This document shows positions 1 to 8,223 of a DNA stretch of 19,437 nt, piece after piece (within the stretch, counting starts at the first letter, position 1; each line of letters begins with the position of its first letter). The stretch is taken from positions 1-19,437 of the forward strand of contig JAJRTX010000068.1 of the NCBI GenBank assembly GCA_021545665.1, written 5' to 3'. Below the pieces are notes generated by a model. That model was not told the origin of the DNA. It saw nothing but the letters and a program-made list of their open reading frames with translations, and searched no databases. The stretch is from Zetaproteobacteria bacterium (GTDB taxonomy: Bacteria; Pseudomonadota; Zetaproteobacteria; Mariprofundales; Mariprofundaceae). Made by a program: the position numbers and the translations under genes.

Positions 1-1
1 C

Positions 2-268
2 CTCACCCTCTGGTTATCTAATCTGATCTATGCCGAAAAAAATATCGAAGGCGAAGTGGACTCTTTGTGTGAACTGCTGCCGATACTTGCAGGCCATGTG
101 ATTCTGGTTGCCAACGAAGTGGGTATGGGGCTGGTTCCCGAAAACCCGGAAGGGCGCATTTTCCGCGATGCGCAGGGGCGGCTGAACCAGCGGCTTGCAG
201 CGCTTGCTGATCGCGTAGAGTTTGTTGCGGCAGGATTGCCGATCTGTTTAAAAGGGGAGAAAGGGTGA
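2..268 (+). CDS. cobU: CobU, adenosylcobinamide kinase / guanylyltransferase (3' part)
   Basis: Only the C-terminal 88 or so residues are present; the gene enters from the left edge of the window. CobU phosphorylates adenosylcobinamide and then transfers GMP to it, making AdoCbi-GDP for the CobS reaction. The visible part starts with LTLWLSNL, the family's 'DCLTLWLSN' segment, and continues through [17 protein letters not shown] and [20 protein letters not shown], all typical of the CobU C-terminus. The N-terminal P-loop and GMP-accepting His lie outside the window. Its stop overlaps the cobT GTG start by four bases (GTGA), so the two are probably translationally coupled. The fragment is partial only because of the window edge; nothing suggests a broken gene. 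Confidence 0.93.
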   Translation, partial: LTLWLSNLIYAEKNIEGEVDSLCELLPILAGHVILVANEVGMGLVPENPEGRIFRDAQGRLNQRLAALADRVEFVAAGLPICLKGEKG

Positions 269-1293
269 CTGTAGCTGTCGTAAATATTGAGATCGAACAA
301 CAGGCGAGGGGCCATCAGGATAATCTGACCAAACCGCGCGGAGCGCTGGGGCGACTGGAGGATGTTGCCTGCTGGTTCGCTGCCCGTCAGGGCAAGATGC
401 CGCCTGATACATTGAAGCCGCATATTACTGTGTTTGCCGGTGATCACGGCGTTTGCGATGAGGGCGTTTCCGCTTTTCCGTCTGTGGTGACCGGCGAGAT
501 GGTGAAGAATTTTGCGCGTGGCGGTGCGGCCATTAATGTGCTGGCACGGCAATGCGGAGCAAGTCTTTCCGTTGTTGATGTCGGTGTTATCAGCGATATG
601 TCTGAGTTGGGAGGGATTGAGCATCATAAAGTCAGGCCCGGCACAGCCAACCTGCTACACGAAGCGGCCATGAGTGAAGCCGAATGTGCTGCCGCTATTG
701 AGGTCGGCAGAGCAGAGGCGAAAGCAGCCATGAACAATGGCGCTAACCTGCTGATTGCCGGTGACATGGGCATCGGCAATACCACCGCTTCAGCCTGTAT
801 TATTTGCAGGCTGGTTGATGCTTCTGCTGACACTGTGGTTGGTTTCGGAACAGGTGTCGATGATGCTGGTCGCAAGCTGAAAGTGGATGTGGTTACCAAG
901 GCGTTACAACGCATATCAGGAACAGTCGATGCTCAGGTATTACAGGAGCTTGGAGGCTTGGAGATTGCCGCCATGGCAGGGTTTTATTTGCAAGCGGCTG
1001 AGTCCGGTGTGCCGGTTCTGATCGATGGCTTTATTGCTTCAGCTGCAGCTCTTGCCGCAAAAGAAATTGAACCGGCAGTTTGCGACTGGATGCTGGCCAG
1101 CCATATTTCACACGAAAACGGCCATGCACTGGCACTGGATGCGCTGGGACTTTCCGCACTGATTGATTTCGAAATGCGGCTTGGAGAAGGCTCGGGGGCA
1201 GCGCTGGTGGTGCCGCTATTGCAGTCGGCCATTGCCCTGCATAATGAAATGGCAACGTTTGAAAGCGCTGGAGTTACCGACAAAGATGGCTGA
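265..1293 (+). CDS. cobT: CobT, nicotinate-nucleotide:dimethylbenzimidazole phosphoribosyltransferase
   Basis: CobT transfers phosphoribose from nicotinate mononucleotide to the lower-ligand base (typically 5,6-dimethylbenzimidazole), giving alpha-ribazole phosphate. The 342-aa length is close to the family norm of about 350. Seen motifs are [16 protein letters not shown] (residues 57-72), [11 protein letters not shown] (166-176), GTGVDD (195-200) and [12 protein letters not shown] (303-314). Glu308 in the last motif corresponds to the catalytic glutamate of the family. The GTG start at 265 is supported by its GTGA overlap with cobU and by the purine-rich GGGGAGA about five bases upstream. 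It is the second gene of a cob operon with every junction overlapping. Confidence 0.96.
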   Translation: MTVAVVNIEIEQQARGHQDNLTKPRGALGRLEDVACWFAARQGKMPPDTLKPHITVFAGDHGVCDEGVSAFPSVVTGEMVKNFARGGAAINVLARQCGASLSVVDVGVISDMSELGGIEHHKVRPGTANLLHEAAMSEAECAAAIEVGRAEAKAAMNNGANLLIAGDMGIGNTTASACIICRLVDASADTVVGFGTGVDDAGRKLKVDVVTKALQRISGTVDAQVLQELGGLEIAAMAGFYLQAAESGVPVLIDGFIASAAALAAKEIEPAVCDWMLASHISHENGHALALDALGLSALIDFEMRLGEGSGAALVVPLLQSAIALHNEMATFESAGVTDKDG

Positions 1294-1897
1294 ACCGATC
1301 ATTATCGACCTGCTGCGCCACGGTCAAGTGGCTGCGGATAGCTGGGCCTTTCGCGGCAGCACGGATATTGCGCTTTCTGAACAGGGTTGGCGGCAGATGC
1401 GCGCTGTTTCAACTGCGATGGAGAAGGTGGATCATATTGCTACTTCCCCGATGTTACGTTGCAAATGTTTTGCCGAAGAGCTGAGTGCCAAACAACAAGT
1501 CAATCTGATCACACTTGATGATATGCGTGAATTAAACTTCGGTGATTGGGAGGGCCTCGGTTTTGAACAACTGGAAGCGGAGCACGGGCCGCTATTACAG
1601 CAATTCTGGTTATCACCGGTCGGTGTTCAACCACCCGGAGGCGAGGCTTTTGATGCCTTTGCTGGTCGCGCAATCGACTGCTGGACAACATGGCTAGAGA
1701 CCGATGTTGGCAATCACCGTCTGCTGGTTGCACATGGCGGCGTCATTCGCGTGCTGTTTGCACATATCCTGAAAATGCCGATGAGTTCGCTGTGGCGTCT
1801 GGATTTGCCTTATGCATCGTGGAGTCGGGTATCCATACTTAAAGGTCATCAACCACGTCTGTTATTTATGAATCGGGGCGCCCAGTGCGCCGATTGA
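1286..1897 (+). CDS. cobC: CobC-type alpha-ribazole phosphatase (histidine phosphatase family)
   Basis: This gene probably removes the 5'-phosphate from alpha-ribazole phosphate or from cobalamin phosphate, late in nucleotide-loop assembly. The 203-aa protein carries the histidine phosphatase signature LLRHGQ with nucleophile His12, an acidic RELNFGDWEG segment (Glu82), and the second catalytic histidine in LLVAHGG (His150). The reading frame stays open well upstream into cobT. I chose the ATG at 1286 because it puts the RHG motif at the usual distance from the N-terminus, overlaps the cobT stop by only 8 bases, and has GGAG at 1270-1273. The family is broad and also includes phosphoglycerate mutase-like enzymes; assignment to CobC rests on its position between cobT and cobS. 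Confidence 0.88.
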   Translation: MAEPIIIDLLRHGQVAADSWAFRGSTDIALSEQGWRQMRAVSTAMEKVDHIATSPMLRCKCFAEELSAKQQVNLITLDDMRELNFGDWEGLGFEQLEAEHGPLLQQFWLSPVGVQPPGGEAFDAFAGRAIDCWTTWLETDVGNHRLLVAHGGVIRVLFAHILKMPMSSLWRLDLPYASWSRVSILKGHQPRLLFMNRGAQCAD

Positions 1898-2610
1898 TTC
1901 TGGCTTTTCAATTCCTGACCCGGTTGCCGATGCCGGAGCTTACCGATTTCAAAAAAGAGGAACTCTCTTCCTCTGCTATATGGTTCCCTCTGGTTGGCCT
2001 TGTCATTGGTTTGCTACTCATTGCAGCTGCGATGCTTGGTTTAAATGCCAATTATTGGCTGGCCGCCTTGCTGGTCATACTGGTCTGGATCGGCATCACC
2101 GGCGCTCTGCATCTGGATGGTGCCGCCGATCTGGCCGATGCACTTGGTGCCGCACACCGCGATCCGGAACGTTTCCATACTGTGATGAAAGATCCACATA
2201 TCGGCACATTCGGAGTGGTTGCCATCGTTGCTATTCTGATCACCAAGCTGGTGGCTGTGGCATGGGTTGTGGAATCAGCTGAGGTTAATCTGTGGGTATT
2301 ATTACTGATTCCTGCCTGGACACGACTGGGTGCGGTCTTCTGGTCAAAGACACTTGAACCAATCGCAGCGGGCAGTGGTGAATCTTTCTCCTGGCAAGTG
2401 CCGGAAAATACAATCTGGCTCTGGGGACTGACTTTATTTGCTCTGAGCATGTTAATAATCTCTTTCCTGTTTGCCACCACAGCCATTGCCAGCCTGCTAT
2501 TGTGGCGGTTCTATTTGAAGTGGCGGCTGAACGGCATGAGCGGCGATTGCCTCGGTGCCGGTATTGAATATTGCGAGTGTGCTATGCTGCTCGCTGTTGG
2601 CTTGCTTTAG
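1885..2610 (+). CDS. cobS: CobS, adenosylcobinamide-GDP ribazoletransferase
   Basis: CobS is an integral membrane enzyme that joins AdoCbi-GDP (from CobU) to alpha-ribazole or its phosphate (from CobT/CobC), completing the nucleotide loop. The 241-aa protein begins with the typical FQFLTRLPMP and has LDGAADLADALGA (77-89) followed by MKDPHIGTFG (101-110), the conserved acidic and phosphate-handling core of the family. Several hydrophobic spans follow, and the C-terminal NGMSGDCLGA matches the usual GxxGD(x)LGA ending. The start is a GTG overlapping cobC by 13 bases. The gene overlaps the next one by a single base. Confidence 0.95.
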   Translation: MRRLILAFQFLTRLPMPELTDFKKEELSSSAIWFPLVGLVIGLLLIAAAMLGLNANYWLAALLVILVWIGITGALHLDGAADLADALGAAHRDPERFHTVMKDPHIGTFGVVAIVAILITKLVAVAWVVESAEVNLWVLLLIPAWTRLGAVFWSKTLEPIAAGSGESFSWQVPENTIWLWGLTLFALSMLIISFLFATTAIASLLLWRFYLKWRLNGMSGDCLGAGIEYCECAMLLAVGLL

Positions 2611-3539
2611 TGACGCGATGGTTTGTGCTGGCAATTGCCGTCGCCGCCTGTCTGTTGTTGGGGCTGGCAGCCGGAGAACAGTGGATTAATCCGTTTACTG
2701 CTGGCGATGCTCTGGAGAGTACCATTCTATGGGAACTGCGTTTTCCGCGCCTGCTCACCGCCTTTGCAGTCGGTGGCCTGCTGGCTCTGGCCGGAGCATG
2801 GTTTCAGGTGTTGCTCGGTAACCCGCTGGCCGAACCTTATGTGTTGGGGGTGGCAGGCTCAGCTTCAGCAGGCGCGGTCACCGGCCTGATGTTCATGCCT
2901 GAATCGGCATGGGCCATGTCGGCAGGTGCATCTGCAGGTGCCTGGATCGGCATTGTTATCGTGATGTTTTTTTCACATCTGGGACCAAATCGCATGTTAC
3001 TGGCCGGCGTGGTGTTGGCGGCCTTCTGGTCGGCAGTGCTGGCCCTGCTTTTGGCGCTTTTGCCAGAACAGGGTTTGTTCCGCGCTTTTTCATGGATGAT
3101 GGGTGACCTTTCCCATTCCGACCTTCCCATTCCCGTACTTCTGCTGGCATGGGTCACCGCCTTGAGCTGTGGTCTGCTGCTCTCAAGCGCACTGGATAAA
3201 CTTCTGCTCGGCGAACGCCATGCCGAAGCATTGGGTGTGGATGTTAAGCGTCTCCGCCAACGCTTACTGCTGCTCGCTTCAGCGGTTACAGCGCTGGCCG
3301 TAACGGCGGCCGGCACCATTGGTTTTGTCGGGCTGGTAATTCCACATCTGATGCGCCTGCTGTTCGGTTCGCTGCATAAAATGGTGTTACCTGCCTCAGC
3401 CATCGGTGGCGGCCTGCTGCTGGTGTTGGCCGATGCCGCTGCCCGCACAGTGATTGCCCCGGCTGAACTGCCGGTCGGTATTCTTACCGCCATTATCGGC
3501 GTGCCGGTATTTTTATGGCTGTTGTTGAAAAGAAGCTGA
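2610..3539 (+). CDS. btuC: BtuC-type ABC transporter permease, probably for corrinoids
   Basis: This is a FecCD/BtuC-family permease subunit of an importer. The 309-aa protein is highly hydrophobic with about ten membrane spans. It shows the family signatures RFPRLLTAFAVGG (44-56), GNPLAEPYVLG (70-80), AGTIGFVGLVIPH (224-236) and ELPVGILTAIIGVPVF near the C-terminus. The substrate could be iron-siderophore or haem in this family, but placement inside the cob operon points to cobalamin or cobinamide. I chose GTG 2610, which overlaps the cobS stop by one base. A longer frame from TTG 2571 exists but would overlap cobS by 40 bases and adds a non-family N-terminus. No substrate-binding (BtuF) gene is visible in the window. 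Confidence 0.88.
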   Translation: MTRWFVLAIAVAACLLLGLAAGEQWINPFTAGDALESTILWELRFPRLLTAFAVGGLLALAGAWFQVLLGNPLAEPYVLGVAGSASAGAVTGLMFMPESAWAMSAGASAGAWIGIVIVMFFSHLGPNRMLLAGVVLAAFWSAVLALLLALLPEQGLFRAFSWMMGDLSHSDLPIPVLLLAWVTALSCGLLLSSALDKLLLGERHAEALGVDVKRLRQRLLLLASAVTALAVTAAGTIGFVGLVIPHLMRLLFGSLHKMVLPASAIGGGLLLVLADAAARTVIAPAELPVGILTAIIGVPVFLWLLLKRS

Positions 3540-4267
3540 TGCATACACTATCAATTGAGAGCCTGCATATCAGCCGGGGCGAACGTGAATTATTGCATGG
3601 TCTGAATCTGGATGTTCAGCCGGGTCACATTACCGTGATTATGGGCCCCAATGGCGTCGGCAAATCCAGCCTGTTGCTTGCCATGGCCGGTTTAATTTCT
3701 TATTCAGGCCGCATAGTCATAGAGGGTAAGGAGCTGGATGCATATTCAAGGCAGGACATTGCCGGACTGATTGCCTGGCAGGGCGATTTGCCGCCTACCG
3801 AATTTGGTTTGACTGTGGCTCAGCGCCTGCAACTGGCTGCCGGGAATACGAATGAAGCAGATATCAAGCAACCATCAGCAGCCATGGAAATTGAATATCT
3901 GCTGGATCGCAACTTGGGCAAGCTTTCCAGTGGCGAGCGCCAGCGCGTGGAATTAGCCGCGCTGATGTTGCGCGATTGCCCCTTCTGGCTGCTCGATGAA
4001 CCAACCGCGCACCTGGATTTACGTCATCAGATGACATGCCTGAGCATGTTAAGAGATCAGGCCAGAGATGGCCGTGCCATCGTGGTGGTTCTACATGATA
4101 TTCAGCAGGCCATGGCAATTGCTCATGATGTGGTATTGTTCGAAACTATGGGAACTCTACAAACAGGTGAAGCAACTTTGTTGCTGACGAAAGAACGACT
4201 ACAGACTGTATTTCAGGTGCCGTTACAGGATGATTCCCTGCTGCCGGATTATGGAGGGGAATGGTGA
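3539..4267 (+). CDS. btuD: BtuD-type ABC transporter ATPase
   Basis: This is the ATP-binding subunit paired with the upstream permease. The 242-aa protein has Walker A GPNGVGKSS (36-44), a Q-loop at AWQGDLPP, the ABC signature KLSSGERQRVELA (128-140), Walker B FWLLDEPTAHLD (149-160) and the H-loop LHD (His186). The ATG at 3539 overlaps the permease stop by one base (TGATG), the classical coupled arrangement. A start 24 bases further upstream is possible but has no better support. A corrinoid role is inferred from neighbours. By sequence alone it could serve any FecCD-type importer. Confidence 0.88.
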   Translation: MHTLSIESLHISRGERELLHGLNLDVQPGHITVIMGPNGVGKSSLLLAMAGLISYSGRIVIEGKELDAYSRQDIAGLIAWQGDLPPTEFGLTVAQRLQLAAGNTNEADIKQPSAAMEIEYLLDRNLGKLSSGERQRVELAALMLRDCPFWLLDEPTAHLDLRHQMTCLSMLRDQARDGRAIVVVLHDIQQAMAIAHDVVLFETMGTLQTGEATLLLTKERLQTVFQVPLQDDSLLPDYGGEW

Positions 4268-4800
4268 AAAGACGCGAAAAACGGCAGGGTGTTGTTCTGG
4301 TGCATACCGGCGAGGGCAAGGGCAAATCATCGTCGGCCTTTGGCATGGTTTTCCGCGCCGCCGGTTGGGGCATGAAGGTATGCGTCATCCAGTTTATCAA
4401 GGGAAAATGGAAAACTGGCGAAGAGAGAGCTGCAAAGAAGTTCGATAATATCGAATGGCATGCGCCCGGTGACGGTTTTACCTGGAACACAAAAAATCCC
4501 GAGCAGGACATCAAAACCAGCCGGGGAATCTGGGAACTGTGTAAGGAAAGGGTACGCTCGGAAGAGTTCGATCTGCTGGTCTTCGACGAAATCAACTACT
4601 GCGCATCCTACGGCTGGATTTCCGGCGAAGAGATTGCCAGCTTCATTCGTGAGGAAAAACCGTCATGGATGCACCTGATCCTGACCGGTCGCGATGCGCC
4701 TGCTGAAGTCATTGAAGCCGCCGATACCGTCACCGAAATGAAAAAGATCAAGCACGCCTACGAAGTCGATATTCCCGCAACGCAAGGCATCGAGTTCTGA
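4261..4800 (+). CDS. cobO: CobO/BtuR, cob(I)yrinic acid a,c-diamide adenosyltransferase
   Basis: The enzyme transfers the adenosyl group of ATP to Co(I) of corrinoids and serves both de novo synthesis and salvage. The 179-aa protein has the unusual P-loop HTGEGKGKSSSAFG (15-28) of the CobA/CobO/BtuR family, the acidic VFDEINYC segment (Asp109/Glu110), LTGRDAPAEVIEAADTVTEM (141-160) and the terminal QGIEF. A strong ribosome site, GGAGGGG, at 4253-4259 sits very close to ATG 4261. GTG 4264, which overlaps the ATPase stop as GTGA, has better spacing and may be the true start. It is the last gene of the operon; no clear hairpin terminator follows. Confidence 0.94.
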   Translation: MVKRREKRQGVVLVHTGEGKGKSSSAFGMVFRAAGWGMKVCVIQFIKGKWKTGEERAAKKFDNIEWHAPGDGFTWNTKNPEQDIKTSRGIWELCKERVRSEEFDLLVFDEINYCASYGWISGEEIASFIREEKPSWMHLILTGRDAPAEVIEAADTVTEMKKIKHAYEVDIPATQGIEF

Positions 4801-4818
4801 TCTGGTGAATCAGGATAC

Positions 4819-4846
4819 TTGGAAAAATGAGATAAGTGTCTATCAT
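4819..4846 (+). promoter_or_regulatory. Possible sigma-70-type promoter before the DGQHR/Dam cassette
   Basis: TTGGAA at 4819-4824 and TATCAT at 4841-4846 are separated by 16 bases, a reasonable but imperfect match to the -35/-10 consensus, about 40 bases before the ATG at 4887. The surrounding 86-base spacer is AT-rich, unlike the cob genes to its left. Overlapping alternatives such as TATACA at 4847-4852 exist, so the exact promoter is uncertain. Confidence 0.3.
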
Positions 4847-4886
4847 TATACATATATTGATTCCTTTCGAGGCAATGGGGAAATAA

Positions 4887-7205
4887 ATGGGTAATGAAAA
4901 GTTGTATCAATTGTTAACTGAAACTTCGGAGTTACTATCTGAGTATAGAAGAAGATCAAAACTTTTTGATACTGTTTCTGTTGGCAAAGAATTGGTCGAT
5001 GAGTATTTGATGGAAGGCTGGGAATTCGATCAAGAGCTTAAGTTTAAGACTCGTTTAAAGAAGCCTAAGTCAATAGATGAACGTCTTGAAAATCGACTTT
5101 GGGTTCTATTATTCCGATTGGGCTATCCTGCCATGAATAAAGGAAGAGATTTTAAAGTCGCAATTGAAAGAAGAGGCGCGAACTCACTTGAAAAGCAAGT
5201 TGATGTTTTTGCGCAGGATGATGAGACCATAATTATTGTTGAGTGCAAGGCATCAAATGAGCTAAAAAGAAGAAGCCTTCAAAAAGACATTGAAGAGTTT
5301 GGTAGTTTAAAGAGGCCAATTTCTCTTGCGATAAGGAATCATTATGGGAAAAACTTCAAGCCAAAAATAATTTGGTTGTTTGCGACAGAAAATATTATTT
5401 GGTCGGCTCCTGATAGAGAACGAGCAAAGGGACTTGGTATTCAGATCGCTACTGAAAGAGAGCTAAGATACTATGGGCAAATTGCAGACCATTTAGGTTC
5501 AGCTGCTCGGTACCAATTTCTTGCGGAATTTTTACAGGGACAACGAATTCCTGAGTTAAAAGATAAGGCTGTCCCTGCTGTTCGCGGAAAGCTTGGGGGG
5601 AAAGTTTTTTACAGCTTTGTAACGACTCCAAGGCATTTATTAAAAATCGCTTTCGTTAATCATCGATCTTTAAATGATCCAGAGGGAGCACCTGCTTATC
5701 AGCGACTTGTAAGCAAAGCGCGCATGAAGAAAATTGGAAAGTTCATTGAAGACGGTGGGTTTTTTCCAACAAATTTATTGGTCAACTTTATCAAGAAGAG
5801 TCGGTTTGATATTGTTAAAAAAGATGATCTGGCAGGAGCAACCTATGGGCACTTATATCTTCCTGACACATACAGGTCTGCTTGGGTTGTTGATGGGCAG
5901 CATCGACTATATGGGTATGCTCACTTAGCAGAAAAATTCCAAGACCAAAATATTATGGTGGTTGCTTTTGAAGGATTGAAGAAAGAAGAGGAGGCCAATT
6001 TATTTGTTACAATTAACCATGAGCAGAAGTCTGTTCCTAAGACACTTCTTGATGATCTTGAAGGTGAGCTGAAGTGGGGGTCGGCAATTCCTTCGGAACG
6101 TATTGGATCAATAGGTGCAAGATTAATTGGGGTTTTGAATTTAGATGTTGGGGAGCCTTTCTATAATCGAGTGACACAACAAGGCATTAAAGGATCTGAT
6201 ACCACATGTTTAACCATTCCAGAGATTAAAAATGGCCTAAGAAGGTCGGGTTTGATTGGTAGATCTTTACAGCATAATAAGATGTATGATCCTGGGCCAT
6301 TCACAGGTGCAAATGACACACTTACTCTTGATCGAGCAAGAACTGCGATTAATCAATATTTTTCTATTATTAGGGAACGTGGATTTTCACACTGGGAAGC
6401 TGGTCGCTCAAACTATTTGTGTATTAACGTTGCTATTCAAGCTTATTTACGGTTATTGATGAGTCTGATTGAGTTTATGGTGTCTCAAAAAAGACTGGAC
6501 CCTAAAGAGTTGGAACCTGTCGAAATTATTCATGAAATAAAAATATATTTGCAACCAGTTTTGAATGTTCTAACAAAATCAACATCAGCTGATATGGAGC
6601 AAAAGTTTAAAGTTACTCCGGGTTCAGGTGGGCCGCCTGAATACTATTATCGACTTTGCAATATTGTACAGCAAGATTTTCCTGATTTTAATCCTGAAGG
6701 AATGAAAAACTGGGAATTGGAACAGTCAGAAGAAAACATTCGAATTGCTGATGAAAGATTGAAGGAACTTAATATTAAAGTGCAGCATTACATTTTCGCT
6801 TTATTCAGAAAGAAATTTGGAACCCGTTACTGGGAAGATGGTTTAACTGACCCCGACATGAAGACAAATGCGTATAGGAAATCGTTGGAGGTTGATCCAG
6901 ATGATAGATTGGAACTCGAGCATTATTTGGATTTTATTGATTACAAAAAAATTGTAGAAAAGAAACAGCATTGGACATTATTTAAATCGGTGTTTGATAT
7001 TCCAGAACCTGGGGAAAAAGGGTTTGCAAAAAATTTAAAATGGATGGAACAAATCAATGAGCTAAGAAGAATCCCAGCTCATGCAACTGAGAAACGAGTA
7101 TATAAAGCTGCTGATTTCGAATATTTGGACTATATTTATCCTGAGTTTGAAACAAAATATGAAGAAGGGATCCTTCAACTAGAAGACTTAGAGCTTTCAG
7201 AATGA
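4887..7205 (+). CDS. DGQHR-domain protein with N-terminal nuclease-like domain
   Basis: This 772-aa protein has no exact family name I can assign. Residues about 60-190 look like a PD-(D/E)XK nuclease fold: a helix around RLENRLWVLLFRLGY, then VDVF (Asp106) and IIIVECKAS (Glu119, Lys121), the D...ExK pattern of Mrr/RecB-like nucleases. Residues about 240-420 form a DGQHR domain, with WVVDGQHRLYGYAHL (DGQHR at 336-340) and FVTINHEQKSVPKTLLDDLEG further on, as in DndB and relatives of DNA phosphorothioation systems. The remaining C-terminal 350 residues are charged and unrecognised. GGGGA at 4877-4881 supports ATG 4887. The stop overlaps the Dam-type methylase start (ATGA). The gene is visibly more AT-rich than the cob genes, suggesting transfer. 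The motifs are seen directly. DNA cleavage or a DNA-modification control role is inferred. Confidence 0.75.
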   Translation: MGNEKLYQLLTETSELLSEYRRRSKLFDTVSVGKELVDEYLMEGWEFDQELKFKTRLKKPKSIDERLENRLWVLLFRLGYPAMNKGRDFKVAIERRGANSLEKQVDVFAQDDETIIIVECKASNELKRRSLQKDIEEFGSLKRPISLAIRNHYGKNFKPKIIWLFATENIIWSAPDRERAKGLGIQIATERELRYYGQIADHLGSAARYQFLAEFLQGQRIPELKDKAVPAVRGKLGGKVFYSFVTTPRHLLKIAFVNHRSLNDPEGAPAYQRLVSKARMKKIGKFIEDGGFFPTNLLVNFIKKSRFDIVKKDDLAGATYGHLYLPDTYRSAWVVDGQHRLYGYAHLAEKFQDQNIMVVAFEGLKKEEEANLFVTINHEQKSVPKTLLDDLEGELKWGSAIPSERIGSIGARLIGVLNLDVGEPFYNRVTQQGIKGSDTTCLTIPEIKNGLRRSGLIGRSLQHNKMYDPGPFTGANDTLTLDRARTAINQYFSIIRERGFSHWEAGRSNYLCINVAIQAYLRLLMSLIEFMVSQKRLDPKELEPVEIIHEIKIYLQPVLNVLTKSTSADMEQKFKVTPGSGGPPEYYYRLCNIVQQDFPDFNPEGMKNWELEQSEENIRIADERLKELNIKVQHYIFALFRKKFGTRYWEDGLTDPDMKTNAYRKSLEVDPDDRLELEHYLDFIDYKKIVEKKQHWTLFKSVFDIPEPGEKGFAKNLKWMEQINELRRIPAHATEKRVYKAADFEYLDYIYPEFETKYEEGILQLEDLELSE

Positions 7206-8032
7206 GTCGTTCTGAGGATATGGTTTCTAAAATCCAGTTGCCTTTTCTTAAGTGGGCGGGAGGGAAAAGATGGTTGGCAAACTCTAATGAATTACAAATC
7301 CCAAGAGCTTTCAATAATTATATAGAGCCGTTCCTTGGCGGAGCTGCACTATTTTTTCACCTCAAACCCGAGACAGCCATTTTATCTGACCTTAACGGTG
7401 ATTTGATTGAGGTTTATGAGGTTATTAAAAATAACCATGCAGAATTAGAACCGTTGTTGTCATTGCATCACGAATTCCATTGCAAAGAATATTTTTATTC
7501 AGTTCGAGCTAAATTACCAGACAGTGTTGTTGAGCGTGCAGCTCGGTTTATTTACCTGAATCGAACCTGTTGGAATGGCCTTTATCGCGTCAATTTGAAA
7601 GGTACATTTAATGTTCCAATAGGAACAAAAACGGCTGTTTGTATGGATACGGATAATTTCCCCGAAATAGCAAGACTACTTAAAAATGCGACAATAAGAG
7701 TTTCTGACTTTGAATCGACCATTGCGATGGCCAAAGAAGGCGACTTTGTATTTGTTGATCCCCCCTATACTGTTAAACACAACAATAATAATTTCATAAA
7801 ATACAATGAAACGATTTTTGGATGGAAAGACCAAGAGCGATTGCATGCAGCATTACTAGCTGCGAAAGAACGGGGGGCGTTCATACTTGCAACAAATGCA
7901 GATCATGAATGTATTCGTTCGTTGTATTCAGATTTTGGCAGCTATACGCAAGTGAGCAGGCATAGTGTGTTAGCGGGAAAGTCAAATATGCGGCGGCCAA
8001 CAACCGAGGCTCTGTTTACTTGCAACTTCTAA
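7202..8032 (+). CDS. Dam-family DNA adenine N6-methyltransferase
   Basis: The 276-aa protein is a class-alpha adenine methyltransferase (Dam/DpnM type). It has the AdoMet-binding LKWAGGKRW (16-24), IEPFLGGAALFFHL (41-54), LSDLNGDLI (61-69), YLNRTCWNGLYRVN (118-131) and the catalytic DPPY (186-189, within FVFVDPPYT). Relatives usually methylate the adenine of GATC, but the target here cannot be read from sequence. The ATG lies in a four-base overlap with the DGQHR gene, so the two are likely made together from one message. Like its partner it is AT-rich compared with flanking genes. It may protect host DNA from the partner's putative nuclease or mark sites it recognises; that is inference. An orphan phage-type Dam is the main alternative. 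Confidence 0.92.
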   Translation: MSRSEDMVSKIQLPFLKWAGGKRWLANSNELQIPRAFNNYIEPFLGGAALFFHLKPETAILSDLNGDLIEVYEVIKNNHAELEPLLSLHHEFHCKEYFYSVRAKLPDSVVERAARFIYLNRTCWNGLYRVNLKGTFNVPIGTKTAVCMDTDNFPEIARLLKNATIRVSDFESTIAMAKEGDFVFVDPPYTVKHNNNNFIKYNETIFGWKDQERLHAALLAAKERGAFILATNADHECIRSLYSDFGSYTQVSRHSVLAGKSNMRRPTTEALFTCNF

Positions 8033-8064
8033 ATCATCGGCGATCTACTATTAGGGGGGGAAGA

Positions 8065-8104
8065 GGGGTCGGAGCTTGATTCGCGGATTCTCAGCCCCTT
8101 TTTT
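8065..8104 (+). terminator. Probable terminator after the Dam gene
   Basis: GGGG (8065-8068), extended by a T·G wobble and then imperfect pairs, faces GCCCC (8094-8098). Six Ts follow directly (8099-8104), and another T-rich stretch comes after. The stem is interrupted, so strength is uncertain. The left arm also carries a GGGTC..GCTTGA motif resembling the end of the transposase remnant at 17131-17148 read on the other strand, so it could instead be a relic of a mobile element end. Confidence 0.45.
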
Positions 8105-8160
8105 GTTTCTTTGGTAAGTTTTTCTCCAGCAGGTGTTTGTGAAGTTTCTGACATAAGGGC

Positions 8161-8174
8161 TTGAGTTATCTCAA
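8161..8174. promoter_or_regulatory. Palindrome TTGAG-N4-CTCAA upstream of hepT, possible operator
   Basis: TTGAGTTATCTCAA is a perfect 5-bp inverted repeat around TTAT, about 50 bases before hepT. Its left half could double as a -35 element (TTGAGT), with TATGGT (8182-8187) as a -10 at a short 15-base spacing. Toxin-antitoxin operons are often autoregulated through such palindromes, but this one is short and unproven. Confidence 0.25.
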
Positions 8175-8223
8175 AAAGTGGTATGGTTTTGGATATAAGG
8201 ATGAAATATGATGGAGAATAATG

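Noticed and set aside
2837..3544. Long minus-strand frame (235 codons) across the permease gene
   Set aside because: It is the antisense shadow of a GC-rich membrane protein gene, with Ser/Pro/Ala-rich low-complexity translation and no motif; the + strand frame is a clear BtuC homologue.
4887..8032. A complete Dnd phosphorothioation operon
   Set aside because: Only a DGQHR-type protein is present; no cysteine desulfurase, DndC-, DndD- or DndE-like gene lies between cobO and the SEC-C gene.
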